NCBI GenBank assembly: GCA_002344075.1
Contig: DDTM01000025.1
Location: 1-64,000 of the forward strand
Source: Bacteroidetes bacterium UBA2364
GTDB lineage: Bacteria; Bacteroidota; Rhodothermia; Rhodothermales; UBA2364
Length of the DNA stretch: 64,000 nt
Direction: 5' to 3'
Made by a program: the position numbers and the translations under genes. Of the stretch, positions 36,261-44,709 are shown in pieces (within the stretch, counting starts at the first letter, position 1; each line of letters begins with the position of its first letter). The notes beneath the pieces are model-generated. The model was not told the origin of the DNA and did not search any database. It saw only the letters and a list, made by a program, of their open reading frames with translations.

Positions 36261-38480
36261 TTATGCGTTTTGTTTGATCATCGCACCCGAAATGTCCACA
36301 ATTGCACCTGCGGAAATTTTGATGCCTGTTACCCCAAGTTCGATGGTATTGCCCATTGCGGTAAGCTTAATACCAGCAGGGCCTATTTCGATTGTGGAGC
36401 CACTTGCGGTGAGTTTGATGTTCGGAAAGCCTTCTACTTCTACGCCACCACCCATTCCTTTAAGTGTTAGTTTGCCTCCCGTAGATTTAATATCCGCATT
36501 TGCGGTGGCTTGTACGTCGAGGGTTTGTGTTTTTATGGTATGTTTGCCTGCCTCCGAAAGCTCCCAGATTTCGCCACTCACCGAACGCAACTCCACTTTG
36601 TTTGCGGCAGACTGGATCACCAATTTATTGTTCAAGGCTTGGTCTGCCAATACGATTAGATTGTTCTGGTCATCTAAAGATAGGTGGTGCCCTGCGTTGG
36701 TGGAGAGTCTGATTTTCTTTGCAGGATCTTCCATTTTGAGTTCGTGGCCATACTTGGTTTGAATGGCAATAGCCTCCCGCTGGTCATCCAAACGAATCAC
36801 ATTTTGTCCTGTGGATTGCAATTGGATAAATTTTTCCTGATCGTGCATGACAAAAATGTGTTTATCGGTGGTGTCCATCCTGATAAAATTTTCTTTGTCG
36901 TGCATCACCAATTTGTTTTCTTCTTTGGTGATTAGTTCCACTTTTTCGCCGCCATCGGTCATGTTCAGGACATGGTTGTTTGAGGTTTTTAAGCGAATGG
37001 CGGTTTCGGCGTCATCCATCAATAATTCGTTATGGGCATGGGTACGGAGGATGTTTTGTTTTTGGTTTTGCGAAGTGACAGGTGTGGTATTGTTGGCGTT
37101 TGGAACCGTTCCGAGGGCAATCGGTCGGTTAGGGTCGCCTTCCAAACACGCAAAAACCATCTCGGTTCGTTCGTGGTGGGGAAAGTGGAAGCCATAACCG
37201 GAACCAGAATAGGGCTGTGTCATCCGGATGGGCAATGTGGCATCACCGCTTGGCGCAATTTGTTGCGAACGTTGATCGAAGTGTAAACGAGCATGATAGC
37301 GGCCTTCGGCATCAATGTAGTTTCCTTGGTGATGTTCCATGGTTGCGGTTAGGATCCCATCCATCCGAGGAATGTTGGTTTTGCGTTCTGGACGGAAGGG
37401 TAGGCTAAATAGTACGCTATCAAATTCATTGACATATTCTTCGCCTTGCAGAGCAGCCAGTGCCGTATGTCGGTGTCGTTGGTCGCCTCGGTGGGTCAGG
37501 TGGGTCAGCAGGTAGCTGGTATTACGGTCATCCCGAAAGTGTTGTCTCATCCCGAAAATATGACCCACACGGAAGGCCCGGCAGTCTCCGCGCCCCGAGA
37601 ACATCAATTGCCGGCAAGCAATTTCCTGTGCGCGTCGTTGCGCCAATTGGTCTGAAGCGGTTGCATCAGGCACATTCGCCCCATATTCTACGGCTACCCC
37701 CTCCATTTGGCTTACCGTAGTGGCTCCGGGAGACAAAAGGTCGGTAGTGGGTGTGGAATAATTGTAGTCATCCACATAGTATTTCCCCGTTACCACCCGT
37801 CCGCGTGTCATAAAGTCGCGGATGATTTCGATTCCGGTCTCATCTTGCATACCGCCTTCGTTATGATATGGAATGTCATCATCCAATGCCACAAACGGGC
37901 AAAAAGCACTGTCATCGGCAATGACCCATTTGTCGGTATCCCCTTCGTGGTCAAAGTAAAAGAAAATACCTTCGTGCTCCAATATCCGTTTCAAGAAGTC
38001 CAATTCGCTTTCTTGATACATCACCACATATTCTTTGCGGGGATATTGCCCGAAGTGTGACTCGAACTCAAAGTCCACGCCTGGGCGGAAATTGTATCGG
38101 CGGGTGAGTAGGTCTTCTATAATTTCCCGTACCGATTTGTCTTGATAGATGTAATTACCCTTGCTGAGTGATAGCTTCCAGATTTTGGGAACCATCGTCA
38201 CGCGGTAAATACACTGTTCCACCACAAATTCGTCCTGAAAAAACTCACTGACTATGCCGTGATGTTTTACCTCCTCGCCATTTCGTAGGATGGTGAGGGT
38301 ACAAGACTGCATCACCACATCGGCAAAATCAATGGCATGATCATCGGAAAGAAGATGGATCGTAAATTTAAATAAGTCTGAAATGTTTTCTTCGCCCTCG
38401 AAATGTGTAACATGCCAATGGTCTTCGGGGATGGCAGCCGTTCGGAAGGTGAATTGCGTTTCGTGTGCACGTGGTGGCAT
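36261..38480 (-). CDS. vgrG: T6SS spike protein VgrG (second module)
   Basis: 739 residues, phage gp27/gp5-like spike. The N-terminal gp27-like part (FTFRTAAIPEDHWHVTHFEGEENISDLFKF) is followed by the OB fold (RMTQPYSGSGYGFHFPHHERTEMVFACLEGDPNRPIALG). A long beta-helix needle makes up the C-terminus, with about seven repeats of roughly 19 residues around residues 480-620 (N/H-x-L-x-MxD pattern). VgrG trimers cap the Hcp tube. The gene is followed at 14 bases by DUF3540, the 111-residue protein and DUF2169 genes, so this is a self-contained spike-and-cargo operon. There is no toxin extension. Confidence 0.95.
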   Translation of the reverse strand: MPPRAHETQFTFRTAAIPEDHWHVTHFEGEENISDLFKFTIHLLSDDHAIDFADVVMQSCTLTILRNGEEVKHHGIVSEFFQDEFVVEQCIYRVTMVPKIWKLSLSKGNYIYQDKSVREIIEDLLTRRYNFRPGVDFEFESHFGQYPRKEYVVMYQESELDFLKRILEHEGIFFYFDHEGDTDKWVIADDSAFCPFVALDDDIPYHNEGGMQDETGIEIIRDFMTRGRVVTGKYYVDDYNYSTPTTDLLSPGATTVSQMEGVAVEYGANVPDATASDQLAQRRAQEIACRQLMFSGRGDCRAFRVGHIFGMRQHFRDDRNTSYLLTHLTHRGDQRHRHTALAALQGEEYVNEFDSVLFSLPFRPERKTNIPRMDGILTATMEHHQGNYIDAEGRYHARLHFDQRSQQIAPSGDATLPIRMTQPYSGSGYGFHFPHHERTEMVFACLEGDPNRPIALGTVPNANNTTPVTSQNQKQNILRTHAHNELLMDDAETAIRLKTSNNHVLNMTDGGEKVELITKEENKLVMHDKENFIRMDTTDKHIFVMHDQEKFIQLQSTGQNVIRLDDQREAIAIQTKYGHELKMEDPAKKIRLSTNAGHHLSLDDQNNLIVLADQALNNKLVIQSAANKVELRSVSGEIWELSEAGKHTIKTQTLDVQATANADIKSTGGKLTLKGMGGGVEVEGFPNIKLTASGSTIEIGPAGIKLTAMGNTIELGVTGIKISAGAIVDISGAMIKQNA

Positions 38481-38678
38481 AAGAGTGGCAGTTTTTAGAG
38501 GTTCTGTCGGTTACAAGGTACATTCTCTCCGTTTCAGGCGAGTGCCGGAAGAAAAACCTAAAATCGTTATGAATGAAGGCTTAGTTGGAGGAAAGCGGTT
38601 ATGGAGCCTTGCTTTACCTAAGATAACGCTAAGATGCGTGAATTGGGGATCAAAGGTACATATTATTATTTACAATTA

Positions 38679-39980
38679 TTAGCCGGTATTGGGTGGTGGG
38701 TTTGGGTTTCCAGCAGTATTCCGTGCGGCATATTCTCGTGCGATAATGTCAATGAATTCAAGGGTTTTAGTAATAATACCGCCATTATTGGGGGCTGCGC
38801 CATGTTCGACCTTGGCAACGATGTGTTCTCGGTCTTTGGGCAGGTTGATGCCATTTAATTTGTATCCCAACTGACTCAATAAAGGCACAGTGGCGTCGCT
38901 TGTATCGGCTTTGCCTACTTCGTAGGAATTATGGAGTAATCCTATATCATAGGTTAGGGTGGTTGTTCCACTTAGCCCGGAAGACGCAATATTATAAGTC
39001 CTTTTGTGAAAAACAGACTGTATAGCAGCATGGAATTTTTCGGCATTGGAGATGTTATTGCCGATATTTGTGATGATGGGGACATGTGCTATATCCTTCA
39101 AAAGGTCGTCGTGGACCAAGCGATAAGGCCCGCTGGCAGCCCCATATTTGTCTGTATAGATGTTTGTTCCGCTATATGGGGTGGTTGTTTCTGTTTTTTT
39201 GAGGCCAGACATCTTCCAAACCCGCTCTTTGAGCCAGTTCGTTTTGGTGTATTTGTTGTTTGGTAACAATTGGAAAGCGCCTGTCATTGCCGAAAGTACA
39301 TACGTTTGCCGGAAAGCCGTGATCCCTGCAATAGCCTTCAGATCCGAGTCGTCGGTTCCTGCTTTAAAGGCGGCGTATAGTTTAGGCCCGCCATGAACTG
39401 GCTGTGTAATGTGGATTACGGCCTCCACTTTGCTGTCGCCAAATTGTTGCAGGTATGAACGGGCGACCAAGCCGCCCATACTGTGGGTAATTAGAATCAC
39501 TTTTTCCGCGCCGGTTTCTTTGGCCAATACCTCGTCGATACGTGTTTTTAGGGTTTTTGCAGAATCTGCATTGGACCTACGCCAATCGTATCCGCAGCCG
39601 TATATATTGGAAATACTCCCGCGGCTTTTGTCATTTGCCGCTTGGTGTAGGGACTCTATCATGCTTCCGTAAAACTTCCAGCTAATTCCACCCCACCATT
39701 GGCTGGCGGTAAGTCCATTGGCGGTTTCGTGGGTATTGTCTGAATCAACATCGGCGGGATGTGTGGGATCCATATACCGTGCATTGGTTGTATAGGAAGA
39801 TGTTACCCATTTTTTCACCATGTAACTGGTGGAGTCGGGATTCCACTGAACATCGCTACCATCACTTGCTACGCCTCGGATGATGATGCGTGAACCCATA
39901 ATCCCCGGCAAAAAGATGATGGGCAGGCGATACCGGACGGTTGCCTCTAACGTTTTTCCGGTGGCGGGTGTATCTGCCAT
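38679..39980 (-). CDS. Alpha/beta-hydrolase lipase, candidate T6SS lipase effector (Tle-like)
   Basis: 433 residues without signal peptide. An LCAT/PGAP1-like start (LPIIFLPGIMGSRIIIRG) is followed by the nucleophile elbow THSMGGLVARSY (Ser167). Candidate catalytic Asp362 (TSDATVPLLSQLGY) and His393 (VEHG) complete the triad. Lack of export signal and location at the end of a vgrG-PAAR-adaptor operon fit a phospholipase effector carried by the spike to damage membranes of a neighbouring cell. No immunity gene was recognised beside it; a periplasmic lipoprotein would be expected. It could also be an ordinary intracellular lipase, though the context argues against this. Confidence 0.82.
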   Translation of the reverse strand: MADTPATGKTLEATVRYRLPIIFLPGIMGSRIIIRGVASDGSDVQWNPDSTSYMVKKWVTSSYTTNARYMDPTHPADVDSDNTHETANGLTASQWWGGISWKFYGSMIESLHQAANDKSRGSISNIYGCGYDWRRSNADSAKTLKTRIDEVLAKETGAEKVILITHSMGGLVARSYLQQFGDSKVEAVIHITQPVHGGPKLYAAFKAGTDDSDLKAIAGITAFRQTYVLSAMTGAFQLLPNNKYTKTNWLKERVWKMSGLKKTETTTPYSGTNIYTDKYGAASGPYRLVHDDLLKDIAHVPIITNIGNNISNAEKFHAAIQSVFHKRTYNIASSGLSGTTTLTYDIGLLHNSYEVGKADTSDATVPLLSQLGYKLNGINLPKDREHIVAKVEHGAAPNNGGIITKTLEFIDIIAREYAARNTAGNPNPPPNTG

Positions 39981-39992
39981 AAATGGGTAAGG

Positions 39993-40850
39993 TTAAGGAG
40001 TTATCAGAGAAAATTGTACATATGGAAGAGTGGCCAACGTTTCTTGTGGGCCAGTCACACATACCGTAAAACCCGTTTTCGGTATAGGCCGGAAGGCGGC
40101 AAAGTGACATAAAAACGGTATTTTAGCCTCCCAATATTGTACCTTTGCCTGAAACCCGTTTAGAGAATTGTCCGACCAATTGCCATAGTCGGTGGTTTGT
40201 GATTTATTGTCCAATAAGCCGCTCATCCGTACCAAAAAATCGTCCACTTTTTCTTTTGCTGTTTCTTCGTGTGCTTGTTCGTCGGCTTTTATTTCCAGTT
40301 CAACATCAGGATTTTGTACTGAAACGAATGTATAGGTGGTACGGTCTGCCCATCCATCGGGTAAGGTGCAGGTCAGGCCAAAGCCGGAAAAGGTGTTCTT
40401 TTTTTCCCAAACACGGTGTTCGGTAGCAGGAATAAAGGGCGCCGGCGCAAGCGATTGCAGCGTTTGGTTCCACTCTTTACGGACGGCTTGTGCTTCCTCA
40501 AATGTGCCAACGAGGGCCAATCGTGCAAAACTCTTGCCGAGGTGCAGGAAAAAAACATCAGTAAACCGAACATGGCTTCCATGCTGTGTGCTATAAGTGA
40601 CGCGGTGTGCTGTTCTGCCGAGTAACGACATTTCGACAGACTGAAAAATGCGACATTGATGCTCTTGCTGAATCTGTTGATTCCAGAAAGCAACAAATGC
40701 CGTAAAAGAGGGCTGAGGAGGGAAAAATTGAATCTGAAATGTGGGTGATTGCTTGCCTAAGTTTGGTGAAAAGACAAAAACACCCGGCTTAAACACAAAG
40801 CGATCGGGTATTTCACTCTGTACATTAAAAAAAGCAAATGTGATGGGCAT
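39993..40850 (-). CDS. Duplicated DUF1795/DcrB-like protein, Eag-type adaptor candidate
   Basis: 285 residues made of two similar halves (about 1-140 and 148-285), each with the beta-helix-beta layout of DUF1795/DcrB (FKPGVFVFSPNL... / FSGFGLTCTLPDGWADRTTY...). In other bacteria DUF1795 proteins (EagR/EagT) are chaperones that shield membrane-inserting segments of PAAR-linked T6SS effectors. Here the gene sits between the 41-kb Ig-like gene and the lipase gene in a tight operon, 12 bases before the latter. The lipase is its likely client, by position only. Confidence 0.65.
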   Translation of the reverse strand: MPITFAFFNVQSEIPDRFVFKPGVFVFSPNLGKQSPTFQIQFFPPQPSFTAFVAFWNQQIQQEHQCRIFQSVEMSLLGRTAHRVTYSTQHGSHVRFTDVFFLHLGKSFARLALVGTFEEAQAVRKEWNQTLQSLAPAPFIPATEHRVWEKKNTFSGFGLTCTLPDGWADRTTYTFVSVQNPDVELEIKADEQAHEETAKEKVDDFLVRMSGLLDNKSQTTDYGNWSDNSLNGFQAKVQYWEAKIPFLCHFAAFRPIPKTGFTVCVTGPQETLATLPYVQFSLITP

Positions 40851-40873
40851 AGGCGTATGGAATTAAGAGCGTG

Positions 40874-41761
40874 TTATCCAACAACAAGGGAGACTTCTTC
40901 AATTACCATCGCTTTGTTGATGGGCTGGAAGGTAATTCGGATTTTGCCCGGAGGAATATTTTGTAAGTGTGCCAAGCCCTCTGCATTGGTTTGGGTTTGT
41001 TTTTGGCTACCATCTGCAAAATGGAAAATACATTTCATGTTTTTTAAAACGTGCCCATACACATCTTTTACTGTTAGATACACTTCATCCAAAAACTTCA
41101 GCGGGGGCGAATCTGCAAAAACATCTGCCACCGAGACCCTGAAAAACAAGTAGGGTTGCTGATAACCCTTTGGTGATTCGTCTTTAGTGGGGATTTGTGC
41201 CGTGCTGCCGTGATAATCAAAGAGCCATTCCACTTCTGCGCGTCCGCCCGTCACGCGGGTATGTAGCGTGGTAAGGTGGTCGTGTGCATGTAATGTGTCT
41301 TGCTCGAATACTTTAAAGGCAACAGGTGCGCCGTCTGGAGGGCCTTGGATGGAAGCGGACATTTTGATGATGTTTTGCCGCTTTAATTCGCGTTGGCTCC
41401 AGCGTAGGTTGCTGATTTTTACTTTGGGTAACAGCCACATTGGGAGGGCACTGGCCTTTAGCCCCAATTCCGGTAATTCTATATCGGCATATAATTTTAG
41501 ACGTGCCTCTACTGGAATGCTGAATTCAAGGGAATGGTGGCTTCCAAATATTTTGGTGGTCACATCCCCGTGTTGTTTCCCGTCTTCATCTTTGATGATG
41601 GCCTTTAGTTCGGAGCCAATACCCACAAACTGGGTGAAAATTTCTAGAATCGCCTTACTCCCACAAATCCCAAAGGGCTGGCTCCAAGAAACTTGTTCGA
41701 CGGAAGAGGGTAATTCGATGGGGTGCATTTTGTTCGCTTCTCCCTTATATTCTTTTTTCAT
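40874..41761 (-). CDS. T6SS-locus protein with Ig-like and transthyretin-like modules
   Basis: 295 residues, no signal peptide. An N-terminal region (about 1-105) of unknown fold is followed by an Ig-like module (about 105-210: LRWSQRELKRQNIIKMSASIQGPPDGAPVAFKVF) and a carboxypeptidase-regulatory/transthyretin-like module (about 225-295: VYLTVKDVYGHVLKNMKCIFHFADG then TNAEGLAHLQNIPPG). The same two-module tail is found in the PAAR protein encoded at 44706-45812. This points to a structural or cargo-docking role. The start overlaps the upstream DUF1795 stop by 4 bases. Confidence 0.65.
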   Translation of the reverse strand: MKKEYKGEANKMHPIELPSSVEQVSWSQPFGICGSKAILEIFTQFVGIGSELKAIIKDEDGKQHGDVTTKIFGSHHSLEFSIPVEARLKLYADIELPELGLKASALPMWLLPKVKISNLRWSQRELKRQNIIKMSASIQGPPDGAPVAFKVFEQDTLHAHDHLTTLHTRVTGGRAEVEWLFDYHGSTAQIPTKDESPKGYQQPYLFFRVSVADVFADSPPLKFLDEVYLTVKDVYGHVLKNMKCIFHFADGSQKQTQTNAEGLAHLQNIPPGKIRITFQPINKAMVIEEVSLVVG

Positions 41762-42225
41762 CGCCCCGCCTCCATAGGTGTAAAACTGAGTAACATCTTT
41801 TCTATTTCCGGTCCAATGCTTTGGCGAGAATACTTATTCATGGAAGCAGTCAGTTTATAGCCTTTTCCATTGTGCAGAACATACACCTGATCTTGAACCA
41901 ACTGCACTTCATCGGTCGGAATCCAGGAGTAGACGAGTCTAAAGGCCGCCATGCCATTAAAAAGTCTTATAAACTCTCGTTTTAGAACGGTACAAGATTT
42001 TAACATTGTTTCCAAGTCCGCTGTTTGGACTTGAACATAGGTTTGTAAATCCGGTACATTGGGTGTTGGATCAACTTGTATGGTAATGTTGTGCTGGATG
42101 TTGTCCAATATAGGCCCTGCAAGGATGTAAATAGTGGCATCTACCCAGTCTGAATAGTACTTTAGGGCAAATCCGTTTCCGTGAAATGTCTGAACCGTGC
42201 GGTTTGTGGAAGAGAACGTGGACAT
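41758..42225 (-). CDS. DUF1795/DcrB-like protein, Eag-type adaptor candidate
   Basis: 155 residues, single DUF1795-like domain: FALKYYSDWVDATIYIL, NITIQVDPTPNVPDLQTYVQVQ, AAFRLVYSWIPTDEVQLVQDQVYVLHNGKGYKLTASMNK. No export signal. It overlaps the next gene by 4 bases (ATGA) and lies 3 bases after the HEAT-protein stop. The role of the family in T6SS loci is effector chaperoning. Clients may be the downstream Ig-like protein or the upstream metalloprotease. Confidence 0.7.
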   Translation of the reverse strand: MSTFSSTNRTVQTFHGNGFALKYYSDWVDATIYILAGPILDNIQHNITIQVDPTPNVPDLQTYVQVQTADLETMLKSCTVLKREFIRLFNGMAAFRLVYSWIPTDEVQLVQDQVYVLHNGKGYKLTASMNKYSRQSIGPEIEKMLLSFTPMEAGR

Positions 42226-42228
42226 GGG

Positions 42229-43011
42229 TTATCTACGGTTTAAGGCAAGGGTCTTACGGATTTCGGCGCGTTGTTCGGGTGAGTACACGATGGGTGGTTT
42301 GGGTTTGGTAAAGCTGAATTGCAAATAACCAAGCCGAAGAATGGCTCCGGCGGCGATATCACAGGCTCGGAGGTAATGCGGAAAGTCGGGACGTGCATCT
42401 ACGCCTATCCGTTCCATCGGTTCTTCATCATCCAATATTTCGGCCAATGGACGAATCAACCAAGGGGCGTTTATATAGGAGACATGGCGTAGCCAGCGCT
42501 GGCGCTCCCGTCCTCTGGTTTGTGTCATTTCTTGGGACACCCATCGGATGGCTTCGGGGTTTCCCATTCGTGCAAGAGCGATAACAAAGGCTTCTCTTAC
42601 CAAGGGAAAGGTTTCTTTGTACGACCGATTGCGCAATTCATTCGGGTCGGTAGTGGGAAGTTTCCCCAATAAGAAAACGGTTTGCTGTCTGATGTATTCA
42701 TGAGGATTGGTGTCCAAAACCTTCCATAAAAAAGGAAGTAGGCTAGGCATTGGCACTTTAGACAAGTGATCCATCCCCAAATTACGGACTTGCTCCTTTG
42801 CATCGTAGAGAGCTGTAAATTGTGCTTTGAGGCTTTCATTTCCGCCCAATTCATCCAGACAAACAAGTGCCAACTCGCGCACCGAGACTTCCCCGTGTTT
42901 TGTAAGTTTCATGAGTTCTGGGATCACTTCTTCCCTATTTATTTGTGGCAAATATAATTGAACCGAGAAATCTTTCTCCAAGACTGCCGCAATAAAGTGT
43001 TGCGTATCCAT
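42229..43011 (-). CDS. HEAT-repeat protein of the T6SS locus
   Basis: 260 residues with repeated helical pairs characteristic of HEAT repeats: VIPELMKLTKHGEVSVRELALVCLDELGG, SLLPFLWKVLDTNPHEYIRQQTVFLLGKL, TFPLVREAFVIALARMGNPEAI. HEAT proteins of this sort occur in T6SS loci and are presumed protein-binding scaffolds. It is soluble and lies between the metalloprotease and DUF1795 genes with 3-base gaps on both sides. Another possibility is an immunity or regulator function. Confidence 0.7.
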   Translation of the reverse strand: MDTQHFIAAVLEKDFSVQLYLPQINREEVIPELMKLTKHGEVSVRELALVCLDELGGNESLKAQFTALYDAKEQVRNLGMDHLSKVPMPSLLPFLWKVLDTNPHEYIRQQTVFLLGKLPTTDPNELRNRSYKETFPLVREAFVIALARMGNPEAIRWVSQEMTQTRGRERQRWLRHVSYINAPWLIRPLAEILDDEEPMERIGVDARPDFPHYLRACDIAAGAILRLGYLQFSFTKPKPPIVYSPEQRAEIRKTLALNRR

Positions 43012-43014
43012 AGT

Positions 43015-44205
43015 TTAAGGGGTTGTTGGAGCAGTACCAAGGTTTGTTAGGTTGCCGTATAGGGTTGCGGGGGTGGCCGCCTGGGTTCTTGCCCTGCGGG
43101 CCTGATCGTCTTCGGTAAGTTGGGATAGGTCTTTTAGGCAAAGCATACAACCCCTTCTGGCAGATCCATTAAACATGCCATAGCCTACATCATCAATACG
43201 GGCAGTGTAGTTGTGGCCAGTTGCAGGAGAGGTTCCAAACATCGAATTATAGTTGTGCATAAGGTTGCGGCGCGACCATGTATCTGCACGGGCATTGGGA
43301 GCTTGCACATTTTCCGGATGCCAAAGGGCCAAAAAATGCCCAATTTCATGCGCCAGATCATTGGCCCAATACATAATATCCCGATTGATAGAGGGGCTGG
43401 AATCTGCTAAAAAAATGGAAGGTCGGTTGATCCCATTGGAAGCATACGCATTGGTGCTAAATCCAAATCCTAAGAACTCAAGACCACTGGCACCGGAGAT
43501 GTTAAAACGAGAAACACAATAAACATTAATCGTATTACGCACCCATCTGTTTTGGATGATCTGGTTAAAATCAGCAGTGGTTGCTACCGTGCCCGCAGTG
43601 GCGAGGTTTACCGTCATTCTGTGCGCTGCTGAAATCGTGCGCGGAAAGTTGAATACAATTCCGGCAGGCTTCCAAATATCATTGACCATGCGCATGACTG
43701 CCGGAAAATCTATGACAGAACCAATACCCGTTGTATCCGTAGAGGATGTAATGGTCACCAGATGAGGCGTTACGTTTACGGTTACTGGATCCCATACCCA
43801 AACACCCAGCTCATGAATAACCGGGCCGATCGCTGAGCCAAACCGGACTTTTACCCGCGCTCCCTGAGGATTCCCACCATCCAACCCACGAATGCGGACA
43901 ATATGCGTAGATGAACCCGAAAGTTGACCCATAGGCCGAACAATGCGGATCACCGAGGTGTCTTCTGTGGTGATAAACAAGGACGCATCATTGGAAATGT
44001 TTTCGCGGCGTAGGCGGATTTCTACCTCTTCGTCTTTTAATACGCCCACTACAGGGCCATGTATGCCGGAGGGATTGGTGGCCACATATCCGCGGTCATC
44101 AATATCCGGACGGCGTGCATTCGGATTCCCCGTAGTGGCCCGTTCAAACCGTACCGGAACGACGCGATAAGGGATTGCTGTTTTCAATTCTTTAATAATG
44201 GCCAT
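43015..44205 (-). CDS. Zinc metalloprotease (metzincin-type), candidate T6SS effector
   Basis: 396 residues without a signal peptide. A beta-sandwich-like N-terminal half (Ig-like, about 1-150) precedes the catalytic part: HEIGHFLALWH at residues 286-296 gives the HExxHxxxxxH zinc signature, and LMHNYN near 315-320 looks like the metzincin Met-turn. A Cys pair (CMLCL) follows. With no export signal and with PAAR and a peptidoglycan-binding-like protein encoded directly upstream, a T6SS-delivered peptidase is plausible. No such effector family with this architecture comes to mind. Confidence 0.78.
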   Translation of the reverse strand: MAIIKELKTAIPYRVVPVRFERATTGNPNARRPDIDDRGYVATNPSGIHGPVVGVLKDEEVEIRLRRENISNDASLFITTEDTSVIRIVRPMGQLSGSSTHIVRIRGLDGGNPQGARVKVRFGSAIGPVIHELGVWVWDPVTVNVTPHLVTITSSTDTTGIGSVIDFPAVMRMVNDIWKPAGIVFNFPRTISAAHRMTVNLATAGTVATTADFNQIIQNRWVRNTINVYCVSRFNISGASGLEFLGFGFSTNAYASNGINRPSIFLADSSPSINRDIMYWANDLAHEIGHFLALWHPENVQAPNARADTWSRRNLMHNYNSMFGTSPATGHNYTARIDDVGYGMFNGSARRGCMLCLKDLSQLTEDDQARRARTQAATPATLYGNLTNLGTAPTTP

Positions 44206-44208
44206 AAC

Positions 44209-44709
44209 TTATATCCCTGCATCTGCTTGAAGGTCGTTGTTTACTTGTGTTCGCATCGAAGCCGGATAACCAGTAACAAAACCATTGGTATCTCTTCCTT
44301 TATCCCCTTGGAAATTAAGGATCTCACGATCACTCTTACGGCCAAGATCTCCATCTATACCTCCCAATTCGTAGCCCAGCATCGCCAATCTCCGTTGTAG
44401 CCCTTTGTTGGCATTGGCTCCGGTTAACGGCTCGATGGTGCTCAGAAACCGAAGGCGATACCGCGTACCCAAGATTTCCAGTTCGTTGTTTCCATTCGGC
44501 GAAAGCCCATTGAGCCGCACTTCGCCGTTTGCTCCAGTTGTTCCAGCAGGGCCTGTTGCCACGCCATTCACATATAGTTGATACCGTAATCCCGAAATGC
44601 CATTGTTGTGTTTTCCGGGATAGGGCTGGAAGTATAAAATGGCCTGGGCCGTCGTAAAGGTGGCTGTTGTTCCGGGTAGAACAGCCGTTCCGGGTGGGGC
44701 AGCGCTCAT
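44209..44709 (-). CDS. Peptidoglycan-binding-like protein of the T6SS locus
   Basis: 166 residues. A short N-terminal transthyretin-like module (YQLYVNGVATGPAGTTGANGEVRLNGLSP) precedes a peptidoglycan-binding-1-like domain (GLQRRLAMLGYELGGIDGDLGRKSDREILNFQGDKG). This combination is recurrent in T6SS-associated proteins. It may anchor a spike-carried enzyme to the cell wall. The start overlaps the PAAR stop by 4 bases, and the metalloprotease follows after 3 bases, suggesting the three act as a unit. Confidence 0.8.
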   Translation of the reverse strand: MSAAPPGTAVLPGTTATFTTAQAILYFQPYPGKHNNGISGLRYQLYVNGVATGPAGTTGANGEVRLNGLSPNGNNELEILGTRYRLRFLSTIEPLTGANANKGLQRRLAMLGYELGGIDGDLGRKSDREILNFQGDKGRDTNGFVTGYPASMRTQVNNDLQADAGI

